This document shows positions 17,226-25,147 of a DNA stretch of 47,942 nucleotides, one piece after another; the stretch's first letter is position 1, and each line of letters begins with the position of its first letter. The position numbers and the translations under genes were made by a program. Source of the DNA: Ruminobacter amylophilus (GTDB lineage: Bacteria > Pseudomonadota > Gammaproteobacteria > Enterobacterales > Succinivibrionaceae); contig NZ_FOXF01000016.1 in NCBI RefSeq assembly GCF_900115655.1, positions 1 to 47,942 of the forward strand. Direction: 5' to 3'. The notes below the pieces were generated by a model. The model was not told the origin of the DNA. It saw only the letters and a list, made by a program, of their open reading frames with translations, and made no database searches.

Positions 17226-17267
17226 AAGGGAGGTTTCCGAAACAACAGGAACCTCCCTTAATCTTTA
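17226..17267. terminator. Bidirectional terminator between lpoB and sfsA
   Basis: AAGGGAGGTTTCC pairs with GGAACCTCCCTT with one bulge, followed by AATCTTT. It lies between two convergent genes and can serve lpoB on the plus strand and possibly sfsA on the minus strand. Confidence 0.75.
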
Positions 17268-17290
17268 TCAGTACCATCCTGTATCATACA

Positions 17291-17977
17291 TCATTTAAAC
17301 CATCCAGCAGTTATCTCCCGGGCCACATGTTTAAACGTAAGACTGTCAGGTTCAACGTGACACTCCAGAAACACTACCTGAACCCCTGCTTTTAAGGCCT
17401 TTTCAAGAGCCTCTCCGAATTCCGGATGCATGCTGACATTAGGACGCACCTCCCTGATTCCGTCCATCTGAATCACGAATGTAAGAACAGCCGTATATCC
17501 TTCCCCGACTGCCCTTACAAGTTCCATAAGATGCCTTACTCCGCGTTCCGTCGGAGCATCAGGAAAATATCCTGTTCCGGCTATTTCGAGAGTGCATCCC
17601 TTAACTTCCATCAGAAATCTGCGACTGCCGTATTCCATGTAGAAATCCATGCGTGAATCACCATATGAATGCTCAGGAACAATTCTGTCAAAGCCTAAGG
17701 TATCAAGCCATTCCCTGACAACCACGTTGGGTGCCTGACTGTCCATATTGACGAGAAGCCCGTTGCCCTTACGCACGGCAACAAGATCATATACCGTCTT
17801 TCTGCCAGGAGTTCCCGGAGCCGTCAGGTAAACCTCACTGCCCTTTATAAGCAGTTCCCGGCATCTTCCGGTATTCTTGACATGCACGGTTTCGACCCCG
17901 TCGGCAGTCTCCACATGAGCAATGAAACGGTTGGGCCGATCCAGAAAAACGGCCGGAGTAATATTTTTATATTTCAT
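17291..17977 (-). CDS. sfsA: Sugar fermentation stimulation protein SfsA
   Basis: SfsA family, 228 residues (E. coli 234). The family has an N-terminal OB-like region and a PD-(D/E)XK nuclease-like core; its exact role is unsettled. Diagnostic segments are FLDRPNRFIAHVE near the N-terminus, HVKNTGRCRELL, SRMDFYME, RRFLMEVKGCTLE (the core strand with the acidic/Lys residues), FPDAPTERGVRHLMEL, and the C-terminal FLECHVEPDSL. The start is the ATG at 17977; the upstream ribosome-binding site is weak. It converges on lpoB and shares the terminator. Confidence 0.93.
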   Translation of the reverse strand: MKYKNITPAVFLDRPNRFIAHVETADGVETVHVKNTGRCRELLIKGSEVYLTAPGTPGRKTVYDLVAVRKGNGLLVNMDSQAPNVVVREWLDTLGFDRIVPEHSYGDSRMDFYMEYGSRRFLMEVKGCTLEIAGTGYFPDAPTERGVRHLMELVRAVGEGYTAVLTFVIQMDGIREVRPNVSMHPEFGEALEKALKAGVQVVFLECHVEPDSLTFKHVAREITAGWFK

Positions 17978-18332
17978 GGCATTTAATAAAAAATAATACG
18001 GACATATGGTAGAAATCGATACTTTATGTACTTATGGCTATCGCACGGTACTTACTTTCTGTTTCAATTATAGTACAGATTAGAACTTATACTTTTCTTC
18101 CAATGACAGATCCCGAAAAAAAATCAGGTTCTTCACGGAATTGTCGGGAATGTAAATATTGAAGAAGGGGCAAAAGTATTCCGGTATATAACAGGCTTTG
18201 CTCAATGACGCTATTGAATGTCTCATTAAAAGTTTTAAAATAGTAGGCAAACGTATTTAACACATCTTTATCGTTTATCCGCGCCCCCTATCAGCAGACA
18301 GTGCCGGAATAAACGAATAAACTGGAGCTTTT
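17978..18332. other. Divergent intergenic region
   Basis: 355 bp between sfsA (minus) and the BASS transporter (plus). A short plus-strand frame near 18135-18206 reads like a hexapeptide-repeat scrap (contains GNVNIEEGAKVF) but has no start codon. No clear promoter or RNA was found. Confidence 0.4.
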
Positions 18333-19361
18333 ATGAGATTATTGGGTCTATTAAGCCTTATAAGTGCTGTTCTTGCCAGATATACCGCAGTATTTGTTAT
18401 CGGTGCAGGTGTACTGGCTTATTTCATTCCATCCCTTTTTACCTGGGTATCAGGCTACAAACAGATTATCGTGCTGGCCGTAATCATGCTGGCAATGGGT
18501 GTAAGCCTCAAGGCTGAGGATTACAAAATCCTGGCAAAACACCCTTTTGATATCTGTATCGGTGCCGTGGCTCAGTTTACCATTATGCCTCTTACCGCCT
18601 TTGCGATTGCAAAACTCTTCAATCTGTCTGACGGTCTCACACTGGGGCTTATTCTGGTGGGAAGCTGTCCCGGCGGTGTATCTTCCAACATCATGAGTTA
18701 TCTCTGCCGCGGTGACGTGGCCTATTCCGTCGGCATGACCACCGTATCCACCCTGCTGGCTCCGGTAATGACTCCGCTGCTTATCACCCTGCTGCTCAGT
18801 AAAGACGTCAGCATGGATCCCTGGTCAATGGTTAACTTCCTTATTATGGTGACCATTATTCCGGTAGGTCTCGGCTCTCTTTCCAACATTGCCTTCGGCA
18901 AAAAAAGGCTCTTTCAGGAAACAGTCAAACTTATGCCCGGAGTTGCGGTTATCGCCTTCTCTTTCATCGTCGGCGGAGTTATCGCGGTTCACGGTGAAAA
19001 ATTCCTGGAATCAGGCCTTATTATCTTCGCCTGTATCTTCCTGCATAACGCCGTAGGATACGTACTGGGATATCTTGCAGCAATGCTCAACAGAATGAGT
19101 GTTGCCAAAAGACGTACTCTTTCAATTGAAGTCGGTGTACAGAACGCGGGGCTTGCCACCGGACTCAGCACCAAGTTCTTCCCTATGGTGCCTGAAGCCG
19201 CAATAGCCTCAGCAGTATCATGCGTATGGCACTCCGTCTCCGGAACCATTCTTGCCAACCTGTATCTTCTCATGGATAACCGCAGAGAGAAAAAGAACGG
19301 TGTGAATCCGGCAGCGGGTACTCAGGTGGTGCGTAAAGACAGAGAAATCAGCAGCCGATAA
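18333..19361 (+). CDS. Bile acid:sodium symporter family (BASS) transporter
   Basis: A 342-residue inner-membrane transporter with about ten hydrophobic segments, of the BASS/SBF family (YocS, PanS-like). Members move organic acids such as pantothenate precursors or bile acids with sodium. The family signatures are GSCPGGVSSNIMSYLCRGD (sodium/substrate-site region, residues about 110-128) and SIEVGVQNAGLATGL at about 264-278. The ATG at 18333 is preceded by TGGAGC. The charged C-terminal tail (from about 312) is probably cytoplasmic. It is monocistronic, ended by a strong hairpin. The substrate cannot be deduced from the sequence. Confidence 0.92.
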   Translation: MRLLGLLSLISAVLARYTAVFVIGAGVLAYFIPSLFTWVSGYKQIIVLAVIMLAMGVSLKAEDYKILAKHPFDICIGAVAQFTIMPLTAFAIAKLFNLSDGLTLGLILVGSCPGGVSSNIMSYLCRGDVAYSVGMTTVSTLLAPVMTPLLITLLLSKDVSMDPWSMVNFLIMVTIIPVGLGSLSNIAFGKKRLFQETVKLMPGVAVIAFSFIVGGVIAVHGEKFLESGLIIFACIFLHNAVGYVLGYLAAMLNRMSVAKRRTLSIEVGVQNAGLATGLSTKFFPMVPEAAIASAVSCVWHSVSGTILANLYLLMDNRREKKNGVNPAAGTQVVRKDREISSR

Positions 19362-19419
19362 CACCGGTTAAAGACTGCTGAATAGAAATACGGCAATTCA
19401 GACCGCATTACCGAAAAAC

Positions 19420-19455
19420 AGGGATATGAGTTTAAAACTCATATCCCTTTGTTTT
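19420..19455 (+). terminator. Terminator downstream of the BASS transporter
   Basis: AGGGATATGAGTTT pairs with AAACTCATATCCCT, followed by TTGTTTT. It lies about 60 bp after the transporter stop. Confidence 0.85.
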
Positions 19456-19587
19456 GCCTGAATCTGGAATAAAGCCTTTAATCATCCCTGAGAGCTGACT
19501 GTTCCGTATTCTGCCGGGGTTGAGATATTTCTTTACGAGGGAGAAGTAACAGGCAATTGTGACGGTGACGGGAACTGAAAACGCAAC

Positions 19588-20118
19588 CTATTCCGGAATA
19601 TAGTTCCATACTCCGAGTTCACCGTAATTATCGGCAAGATCCTCTTCAAGAGGAATGCCGCAGCTCCATCTCATCACCAGGCTTGAGGCATAGATTTCGT
19701 CATCTGTTTCCCTTTCGTCATAGGCAAGAAGTCCGGTGCTGTTATGGGCAATGGTTCTCAGAACGGAGATATTCTGTCTGATGAATTTCACCTGATCGGT
19801 GTAATCAGCGTTGGCCACCAGTTTAAAAAGACCGTTCATGGCATTGATGAACACCTGAATGTCATGAAGCTGATCCGTGGTAAACCACTGCCTTGCGGAA
19901 TCTTCATCTGTTGATCTGATTTCAGTCCCGTCATTATCTTCGGAAGCATCATCGAGGAATACAAAACCGCTGTCTGATGATTCATCATCGTAAGCCGTCA
20001 TGCTGAGGTCGTAAACAGCTTCATTACTTGCGTTTTCTTTAGAATTATCCCCTGCTGATTCATCCTGATTCCTCTCAGCAGCGGATACATCAGCTTTATT
20101 ATTGTTTTCAGAACTCAT
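19588..20118 (-). CDS. Hypothetical acidic protein
   Basis: A 176-residue cytoplasmic protein I do not recognise. The first about 80 residues are strongly acidic and rich in Ser, Asn, Asp and Glu, and are probably disordered. Residues about 80-176 look folded and helical (FTTDQLHDIQVFINAMNGLF, then DQVKFIRQNISVLRTIAHN), with a conserved-looking tail VMRWSCGIPLEEDLADNYG. There is no signal peptide or membrane segment. The ATG at 20118 has GTGAGAAG about 4 bases upstream. It is monocistronic; downstream lies the BASS terminator region. An acidic tail with a small helical domain could mean a protein-binding role, but that is speculation. Confidence 0.65.
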   Translation of the reverse strand: MSSENNNKADVSAAERNQDESAGDNSKENASNEAVYDLSMTAYDDESSDSGFVFLDDASEDNDGTEIRSTDEDSARQWFTTDQLHDIQVFINAMNGLFKLVANADYTDQVKFIRQNISVLRTIAHNSTGLLAYDERETDDEIYASSLVMRWSCGIPLEEDLADNYGELGVWNYIPE

Positions 20119-20404
20119 GGCTTCTCACTTAACAGTTATTCTTTAAATATACATGCCGGTAGTTTAACGGCACAGGCAGATTGAGAATGTGTCGCAGACG
20201 ACATATTCGCACGTTTGCATAAATAAAAATACAGCATGACAATTGTGAAAAATAAAATTAACCGACATTTTTGCTGTAATCGTACCCGAAAAAGTAAAAA
20301 TTTCTGTTAACCACGAATTATTTTACCTTTTTGCACTTATGCCGTTCACTTTACAGAAGACATGAGTACACATTTATTGAATGACCGGTAATCAGAAATA
20401 AAAC

Positions 20405-20424
20405 ATCTGCATAAGCAGATTTTT
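20405..20424 (+). terminator. Short hairpin with T run
   Basis: ATCTGC-ATAA-GCAGAT followed by TTTTAT. It ends 23 bp before a possible small ORF, so it is either the end of a short upstream RNA or an attenuator for that ORF. Confidence 0.4.
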
Positions 20425-20446
20425 ATAAACCTTGAAGGAACTGGTT

Positions 20447-20569
20447 ATGACTCGTGACAACAGCAAATATTATGAATTTCAGGAGCGAACTGCTTCATTG
20501 TGTTTCAGTTATCCTTTCGATTTTTATTCGGCAGATAATGTATACAGGACTTCATTCTTGACGTTTTGA
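20447..20569 (+). CDS. Possible 40-residue small protein
   Basis: ATG at 20447 has an AAGGAA site 7 bases upstream and opens a 40-codon frame to TGA at 20567. The product begins MTRDNSKYYEFQERT, is aromatic-rich (four Tyr, five Phe), and has no clear signal peptide. It is preceded by a terminator-like hairpin and followed 93 bp later by the menH-like gene. Length alone gives no statistical support; conservation in relatives would decide. Confidence 0.35.
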   Translation: MTRDNSKYYEFQERTASLCFSYPFDFYSADNVYRTSFLTF

Positions 20570-20662
20570 ATATTCTTTAATAAAGTAACACCTGTCTGAC
20601 GTTACATGTCGTCATCAGTTGAATATCAGTGCTCTGCAGAGGAACAAAAAGGATAACAGAAT

Positions 20663-21409
20663 ATGCTACAGATTGTTTTTTTACCCGGATTTCTGGGAAC
20701 CGCCCATGAATTTCTGACCTTTGCAGACAAATTCTCCATAGGCGCGCAGATCATATCCCTGCCGGGGTCCGGATGCAGTGATGCCGAGGTGGATTTTACC
20801 AGCGTAAATGACTGGCTGGAGGAACAGCTTATAGGCCTGAAGGTAAAGGAATGCATCCTTTACGGATATTCCATGGGTGGCAGAATAGCAACCCATTATG
20901 CCCTTACCGCTGAACGTCCGAAGGTTAAGGTAAATGGACTTATCCTTGAAAGCTCCGGTTTCGGCATTGCGGACAAGGCCGAGAGAAAAGAAAGATTCAG
21001 AAACGACAAAGTCTGGGCTGAAAAGTTTGCCTCAGGTCCGATGAAGGATGTGGTTACAGAATGGTATGGTCAGCCTGTTTTTGCGGATCTTGATGAAGAG
21101 GAAAAGGAAAAAATCATTCTGATGCGCTCACGCAATATCGGAGAAAGAATGGCCAGAACTCTTACCGGACTGAGCACAGGTAAAATGCCTTACCTTGGCA
21201 GTCTTATAAAGGATACAAACCTTCCGCTTCTCTATCTTTACGGCGAAAACGACGTAAAATACAGAGAGCTCGCCTTAAAGCTTGCCGAAGCCCGTAATCC
21301 CGCCATAACCGTAACCGGAATCAGCGGATGCGGACACAACATTCATATGAAAAAGCCAGAAGAAATAGTACTCGGCATCAGTCAGTATCTTGAGAAGAAT
21401 TTTTCATAA
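20663..21409 (+). CDS. Alpha/beta hydrolase, MenH-like (SHCHC synthase)
   Basis: A 248-residue alpha/beta-hydrolase most like MenH, which eliminates pyruvate from SEPHCHC to give SHCHC in menaquinone synthesis. The oxyanion segment FLPGFLGTAHEF is at residues 6-17, the nucleophile elbow GYSMGGRIA places Ser at 70, the acid is Asp197 in GENDVKY, and the catalytic His is His225 in GCGHNIH. The ILESSGFGI and ERKERFRNDKVWAEKF stretch after the elbow matches MenH's cap region. Length fits E. coli MenH (252). A menaquinone role suits an anaerobe, but no other men genes are nearby and related hydrolases cannot be excluded. The ribosome-binding site is AAGGA. Confidence 0.75.
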   Translation: MLQIVFLPGFLGTAHEFLTFADKFSIGAQIISLPGSGCSDAEVDFTSVNDWLEEQLIGLKVKECILYGYSMGGRIATHYALTAERPKVKVNGLILESSGFGIADKAERKERFRNDKVWAEKFASGPMKDVVTEWYGQPVFADLDEEEKEKIILMRSRNIGERMARTLTGLSTGKMPYLGSLIKDTNLPLLYLYGENDVKYRELALKLAEARNPAITVTGISGCGHNIHMKKPEEIVLGISQYLEKNFS

Positions 21410-22145
21410 AAAGGAATCCGTACTGAAAAAACAACCGTTTCTGAGGACACATACCTGAAACTGCTGCCGTTTCCGTATTCTCAGCACCTGCAGGAAGGTA
21501 ATACGGCATGCCGGTGTACTTCTGCAGAATTACTGCCGTAATGCCCTCCTGAATTATCAGAAATATGCTCAGGTCTGCAGGTACGGATGCGGTGGAGGCT
21601 TCAGATGTTTTACCTTTTTATCAAATCAGAACAAATCCCTCAAAGATGCGGTTAAAACACCGGAAATTCCACCCTGCCTCACATCACACTTCTTAAAATT
21701 TTTTGACAAATGCCTTAAATAACAATGATTAATTAAACAATCATTTGAATCGCTCTGCAATTGATGTCATAAATTAATGTAGGGGTTCCATAGTCGGGAC
21801 TGCGGTTATCTGTCTAGTCGTATCAGCCGGATAAGCGCCGTTGATTTTTAAAACCATAGAATGTTTACCTCAGGTTCCGAAAATACTCATCGAATGATGC
21901 ATAAAACCGGAGCTGTGTCATCTGCCTGTTTCATCTGTTATCAGAACAACTTCAGTAAAAGTCATCCGTGAATTTTACCGTTACATATGATTAGAATCAT
22001 GTCATCACGGCTGTAGTCCGATCCTTACAGGCTTGTTTCCGGAAGGTAATAATCTATGGTTTCAGGAGTTTTCTTTAGCCCTGTAGTTTAGAAAGCTCCG
22101 TATATTATCAGTCGTAAGACCGGAATAATATATCTGGAGAGGACC
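21410..22145. other. Gene-free region of about 735 bp with a promoter-like site
   Basis: No credible ORF. It contains a TTGACA promoter with an overlapping inverted repeat (21703-21745) but no gene for about 400 bp after it. An untranslated RNA or a long leader of the small gene at 22146 is possible. No clear terminator was found between 21750 and 22145. Confidence 0.45.
21703..21745 (+). promoter_or_regulatory. Promoter with overlapping operator-like palindrome
   Basis: A perfect -35 TTGACA (21703-21708) is followed after 17 bp by TGATTA as a weak -10. AATGATT (21724-21730) and AATCATT (21739-21745) form an inverted repeat over the -10 and start region, placed where a repressor would act. 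No gene follows within 400 bp. Confidence 0.45.
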
Positions 22146-22394
22146 ATGAGCATAGCAACCTACCATGACATTATGACTGAAGAAATGATTTACGGGTTCA
22201 TTACAACCCTTAAACGTTTTCATCTTTCTGATGCCGAAATTGATTCAGTGATATCAGACATTCACCGGCTGGATTATTTTCCGAAAATGATCGTCGGTAT
22301 TCCTGATGAGCTGAAAAGTCCTGAGATTATAAAAGCCATAGTCATGTCCATGGACATGAACTTCAGTATTTACAGGAACCTTACCAGAAAATAA
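22146..22394 (+). CDS. Small hypothetical protein (82 residues)
   Basis: An 82-residue cytoplasmic protein I do not recognise. GGAGAGGACC directly precedes the ATG at 22146, supporting translation. The sequence is predicted helical: residues 10-25 EEMIYGFITTLKRFHL, 27-40 SDAEIDSVISDIHR, then ELKSPEIIKAIVMSM. It contains no cysteine or obvious catalytic residue. A Doc-like gene follows 265 bp later on the same strand and is preceded by a similar GGAGAGGAC motif. A toxin-antitoxin-like relation is possible but the gap is large and the protein does not look like Phd. Confidence 0.6.
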   Translation: MSIATYHDIMTEEMIYGFITTLKRFHLSDAEIDSVISDIHRLDYFPKMIVGIPDELKSPEIIKAIVMSMDMNFSIYRNLTRK

Positions 22395-22659
22395 ATTACT
22401 GACGGCCGGCTACCCTTCATGTTCCGGTTATAAAACCGCAGGGACGGAATGATTTTTAAGAACCGCAGGATTCCGTATTTCGATGATATGCGGTTCAGTA
22501 ATAATGATAATAATAATTAAGCAACAGCACGCGTAAATATCTGTATCACGTATGTCGGTGTTTTCTGTTCAGATATACGTTATGAGTATGCGTTAATAAT
22601 AAAAACGGAGAGGACATCTGCCAGCATCACATCGGCGACGGATGTCAAAGGAGAGAAAA

Positions 22660-23079
22660 ATGAAAAAGCTTCTTTCGGTGGATGAGCTGATAGGACTTAA
22701 TAAATTCCTGTGCGGCTCTGAGCAGATAGAAATAAGAGACAGAAACATACTGGAAAACATTGTACAGAACTACGACTCCATAGATGAATCATCAGGCTAT
22801 AACACCGGACTTGCAGCCATGATTCTCTACAGTATCCTGAGGGAACATCCCTTTGTATACAACAACAGGGAAACAGCGATTCTCGCTGCTACCACCACCA
22901 TGATCATGAACGGATGCAGTATCCATGCAACTGATGACGAACTGCAGAATCTTGCCAGAAAAATTGAAATCTGTGAAATAAGCAGAGATGAGGCAAAAAA
23001 CTGGATATACAACCATTATACCGTCCAGTCATGCGAACCGGGTTCGATTAATGAACCTCGGGTCGCAACCGAGGCTTAA
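22660..23079 (+). CDS. Doc/Fic-like protein with degraded catalytic motif
   Basis: A 139-residue protein with the size and helical plan of Doc (126 residues), a Fic-fold toxin that phosphorylates EF-Tu. The region LAAMILYSILREHPF followed by ETAILAATTTMIMNG matches Doc around the active site. The Fic/Doc motif HPFx[D/N]GNKRT here reads HPFVYNNRET: His63 and Asn69 remain, but Gly and the nucleotide-binding Arg (now Glu71) are lost. Loss of ordinary kinase activity is likely. The ATG at 22660 is chosen for its AAAGGAG site; the frame is open to 22642. A GACATC/GATGTC hairpin lies just upstream (about 22613-22646). Confidence 0.6.
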   Translation: MKKLLSVDELIGLNKFLCGSEQIEIRDRNILENIVQNYDSIDESSGYNTGLAAMILYSILREHPFVYNNRETAILAATTTMIMNGCSIHATDDELQNLARKIEICEISRDEAKNWIYNHYTVQSCEPGSINEPRVATEA

Positions 23080-23218
23080 TGGGCTTTAAACCCCGTCGTG
23101 ATTATTTCGACAATATAATCCTTCTGTACTCAATATCCCCAGGCAGGAAAAACAGAAAGCTTCATTCTGTTCCATTCAGTTTCTGACTGACCGGAGCGGT
23201 GAAACCGAATATAAAAAA

Positions 23219-23266
23219 TGCAGGAATGAATCAGAAGGATAATACTCATCTGATTACTCCTGCATT
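23219..23266. terminator. Long hairpin between convergent genes
   Basis: TGCAGGA, AATCAGA and GAT on the left pair with ATC, TGATT and TCCTGCA on the right with small bulges, followed by TTGCTT. It lies between the Doc-like gene (plus) and the acyltransferase (minus) and probably ends either or both transcripts. Confidence 0.6.
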
Positions 23267-23294
23267 GCTTAACTGTCTGACACCTGCCGACTGA

Positions 23295-24065
23295 TTATTT
23301 TTTCTTCTTCTTTTCCTGTTCAAATCTGGTGATGGTTCTTTCATCCCAGTTCACGTTTTCACGGATAACCGCCGCCGGAGTTCCTGCTATTACACAGTTA
23401 GGTTTGAATCTTTTTTTGGTAACGAGAGAGCCTGCACCCACAATGCAGTCTGAAGGAATAATAACGTCTTTTCCCACAAAAACGTTCATACCTATCCATA
23501 CATGATTTGCCACGTGAATTCCGAATACCGGCTTATTGATGGCAGCATCCGGATTATCCAGATCATAGATGGTATGTCCGTCTGATGCCCTGAGTTCGAG
23601 ATTCAGTGCAGACAGAAATCTGTCGCCGACAAGAACCTCCAGATTCTTTTCATCGCCTGCATATACATTCATGTTTCCGACATTGCAGTTATCACCGAAG
23701 CAAATCGTTCCGTTTCGGTTACTCAGATTGATGTTCACTGAATGTCTGCTCTTGAAGGACCTGCCTAAATAAATAAGACCGTTCTCTCCCATGGTAACCG
23801 AACAGGCCTTAAGACACAGATCATCCCAGATTACGATGGCTGAATTCTTTCCACGGTAATTTATGCGGATACGGTATTCCTTTTCTGCGACTTCAGGCGT
23901 TATTACGTCACAGGAAACAGAATCATCAGCTCCGGCATGCAGAACAATAATATTGTTTCCCTGTTTGGTGAGATTATCGTCTCTGAACATTGGTGACAGT
24001 AATTTATTTTCTGTTAAAGGAAGATCCCTGATTTTCTGCCTAAAATCATTTACATTGAAAAGCAT
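23295..24065 (-). CDS. Hexapeptide-repeat acyltransferase (LbH family)
   Basis: A 256-residue left-handed beta-helix acyltransferase, probably an O- or N-acetyltransferase acting on surface sugars. The C-terminal half has the CatB/WecD-like active-site region HVANHVWIGMNVFVGKDVIIPSDCIVGAGSLVTKK and then PNCVIAGTPAAVI. The middle carries irregular hexapeptide turns (YLGRSF, CFGDNCNVGNMNV, VLVGDRF). It ends in a run of six lysines. The ATG at 24065 has TGGAGAAG 3 bases upstream. A related enzyme is at 40758-41510. It stands alone, flanked by a direct repeat whose second copy lies upstream. Confidence 0.85.
   Translation of the reverse strand: MLFNVNDFRQKIRDLPLTENKLLSPMFRDDNLTKQGNNIIVLHAGADDSVSCDVITPEVAEKEYRIRINYRGKNSAIVIWDDLCLKACSVTMGENGLIYLGRSFKSRHSVNINLSNRNGTICFGDNCNVGNMNVYAGDEKNLEVLVGDRFLSALNLELRASDGHTIYDLDNPDAAINKPVFGIHVANHVWIGMNVFVGKDVIIPSDCIVGAGSLVTKKRFKPNCVIAGTPAAVIRENVNWDERTITRFEQEKKKKK
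23983..24018. repeat. 36-bp direct repeat, copy 1 (inside acyltransferase)
   Basis: A 36-bp block starting CTGAACATTGGTGACAGT within the acyltransferase gene recurs exactly at 24369-24404. In the gene it encodes part of the N-terminal segment ENKLLSPMF. Confidence 0.9.
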
Positions 24066-24502
24066 GACTTCTCCATCATAAACCGGTCTGTATTCAGCGT
24101 CACATGATACGACAGGAGTCAGAAACCGACTTACACCTGACCGTCGTATGCTTACCGCTATTTAACCGGAAATCTAAATTCTTTAGTATATTGCTGTACA
24201 AAAACCGCGATAATTATACTACACAAAGGAGAAATCAAGACTGTCATTCACGCAACAATTTGAGACAGATTATCATTCCATACGTTCTGTCCGGAATTAT
24301 CCTCCAAAACATGATCAAAACGCTTAAATTTCCGACATTAGAATATTAATCTGTTTAGAAGGCGCAAACTGAACATTGGTGACAGTAATTTATTTTCTGT
24401 TAAAAGATTTTTATTCTATTCTTTTGTTCCATTGGCGGAGGTATCCTTGTCAGAAACAGCTTTGGTTGCCGATTTTAAGCAAATACCAAAATTCGTGTGA
24501 CG
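24066..24502. other. Intergenic with partial gene duplication
   Basis: Between the acyltransferase start and the TOPRIM gene stop, both minus strand. Apart from the 36-bp repeat at 24369-24404, I see no feature. The frames are short and lack starts. Confidence 0.45.
24369..24404. repeat. 36-bp direct repeat, copy 2
   Basis: Exact copy of 23983-24018, in the same orientation, 350 bp away. Its flanks do not match the acyltransferase gene, so only this block was duplicated or retained. It marks the edge of the ATPase/TOPRIM locus. Confidence 0.9.
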
Positions 24503-25147
24503 TTAAAGGGAATTAAGTTCCTGCTTGATATAGTTCCAGGAATCAACATAATCTGAAGTCACAGAGAAATCAGATTCTGCAAGGAATTTGACAAAGCCAT
24601 CAGTATCCTGTCTATACCGTCTCACAAATGCCACTGCATCTTTCTCCTTTTCTTCATCTGAAGAGTTTTGCTTGTTATGAAGTACATGATCCAGGTTGCA
24701 GGACATATAGTATAACTGATACGGAATATTCCATATCGTCTGAGTGGTTGATAACACATTGAGGCATCGACTCTTTGTCGAATTTCGCTCCCGTATTCCG
24801 TCAGCATTGGACGTACGTATCTCAGTTAGAGAGTATTTCGTTTTACTGACCGACGAATCCTCCACCACGTTTTCATCGGGAATGTATGCACCATCAGTAT
24901 CAGTTATATGAATAATCTGCTGAAAATTAGTTTTTTTCAAGTAATTTGAATTTGCATATTTTTTTACAATATCACAAACAATAGTTCTAATTTTTGAAGG
25001 GTTGGTTCCTGGTTTTGAAGTGATATCTCCGTGTGTAATGTGCACATATACGGAACTACTGCTGAATACTTTCTCCAGCATAACGCCAAGAGCTTCATCG
25101 TCTGAAGGTCCTTCTACAATTACAAATACGATTTTCTTACGAGCCAC
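24503..25147 (-). CDS. TOPRIM-type nuclease-like partner protein
   Basis: A 214-residue protein with TOPRIM hallmarks: a strand then acidic VIVEGPSDDEALG (Glu12) and a DxD motif in HITDTDGAY (Asp83, Asp85). TOPRIM domains of this kind occur in OLD nucleases and in RloB/AbiLii partners of SMC-like ATPases. I choose the GTG at 25147: it has GGGGGA about 6 bases upstream and overlaps the ATPase stop by 11 bases, indicating tight coupling. The open frame to 25228 would fully duplicate ATPase coding DNA. It is probably the effector of an anti-phage pair; a nuclease activity is inferred, not shown. Confidence 0.75.
   Translation of the reverse strand: MARKKIVFVIVEGPSDDEALGVMLEKVFSSSSVYVHITHGDITSKPGTNPSKIRTIVCDIVKKYANSNYLKKTNFQQIIHITDTDGAYIPDENVVEDSSVSKTKYSLTEIRTSNADGIRERNSTKSRCLNVLSTTQTIWNIPYQLYYMSCNLDHVLHNKQNSSDEEKEKDAVAFVRRYRQDTDGFVKFLAESDFSVTSDYVDSWNYIKQELNSL

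Larger units (their letters stand above)
20119..20662. other. AT-rich region between divergent genes
   Basis: Contains a short terminator-like hairpin (20405-20424) and a 40-codon frame with a good ribosome-binding site (20447-20569), described separately. The rest is AT-rich and holds promoters of the flanking divergent genes; I could not place them exactly. Confidence 0.4.

Noticed and set aside
23040-23075. GGTTCGAT motif resembling a tRNA T-arm
   Set aside because: No acceptor, D- or anticodon stem fits around it, and it lies inside the end of the Doc-like gene.
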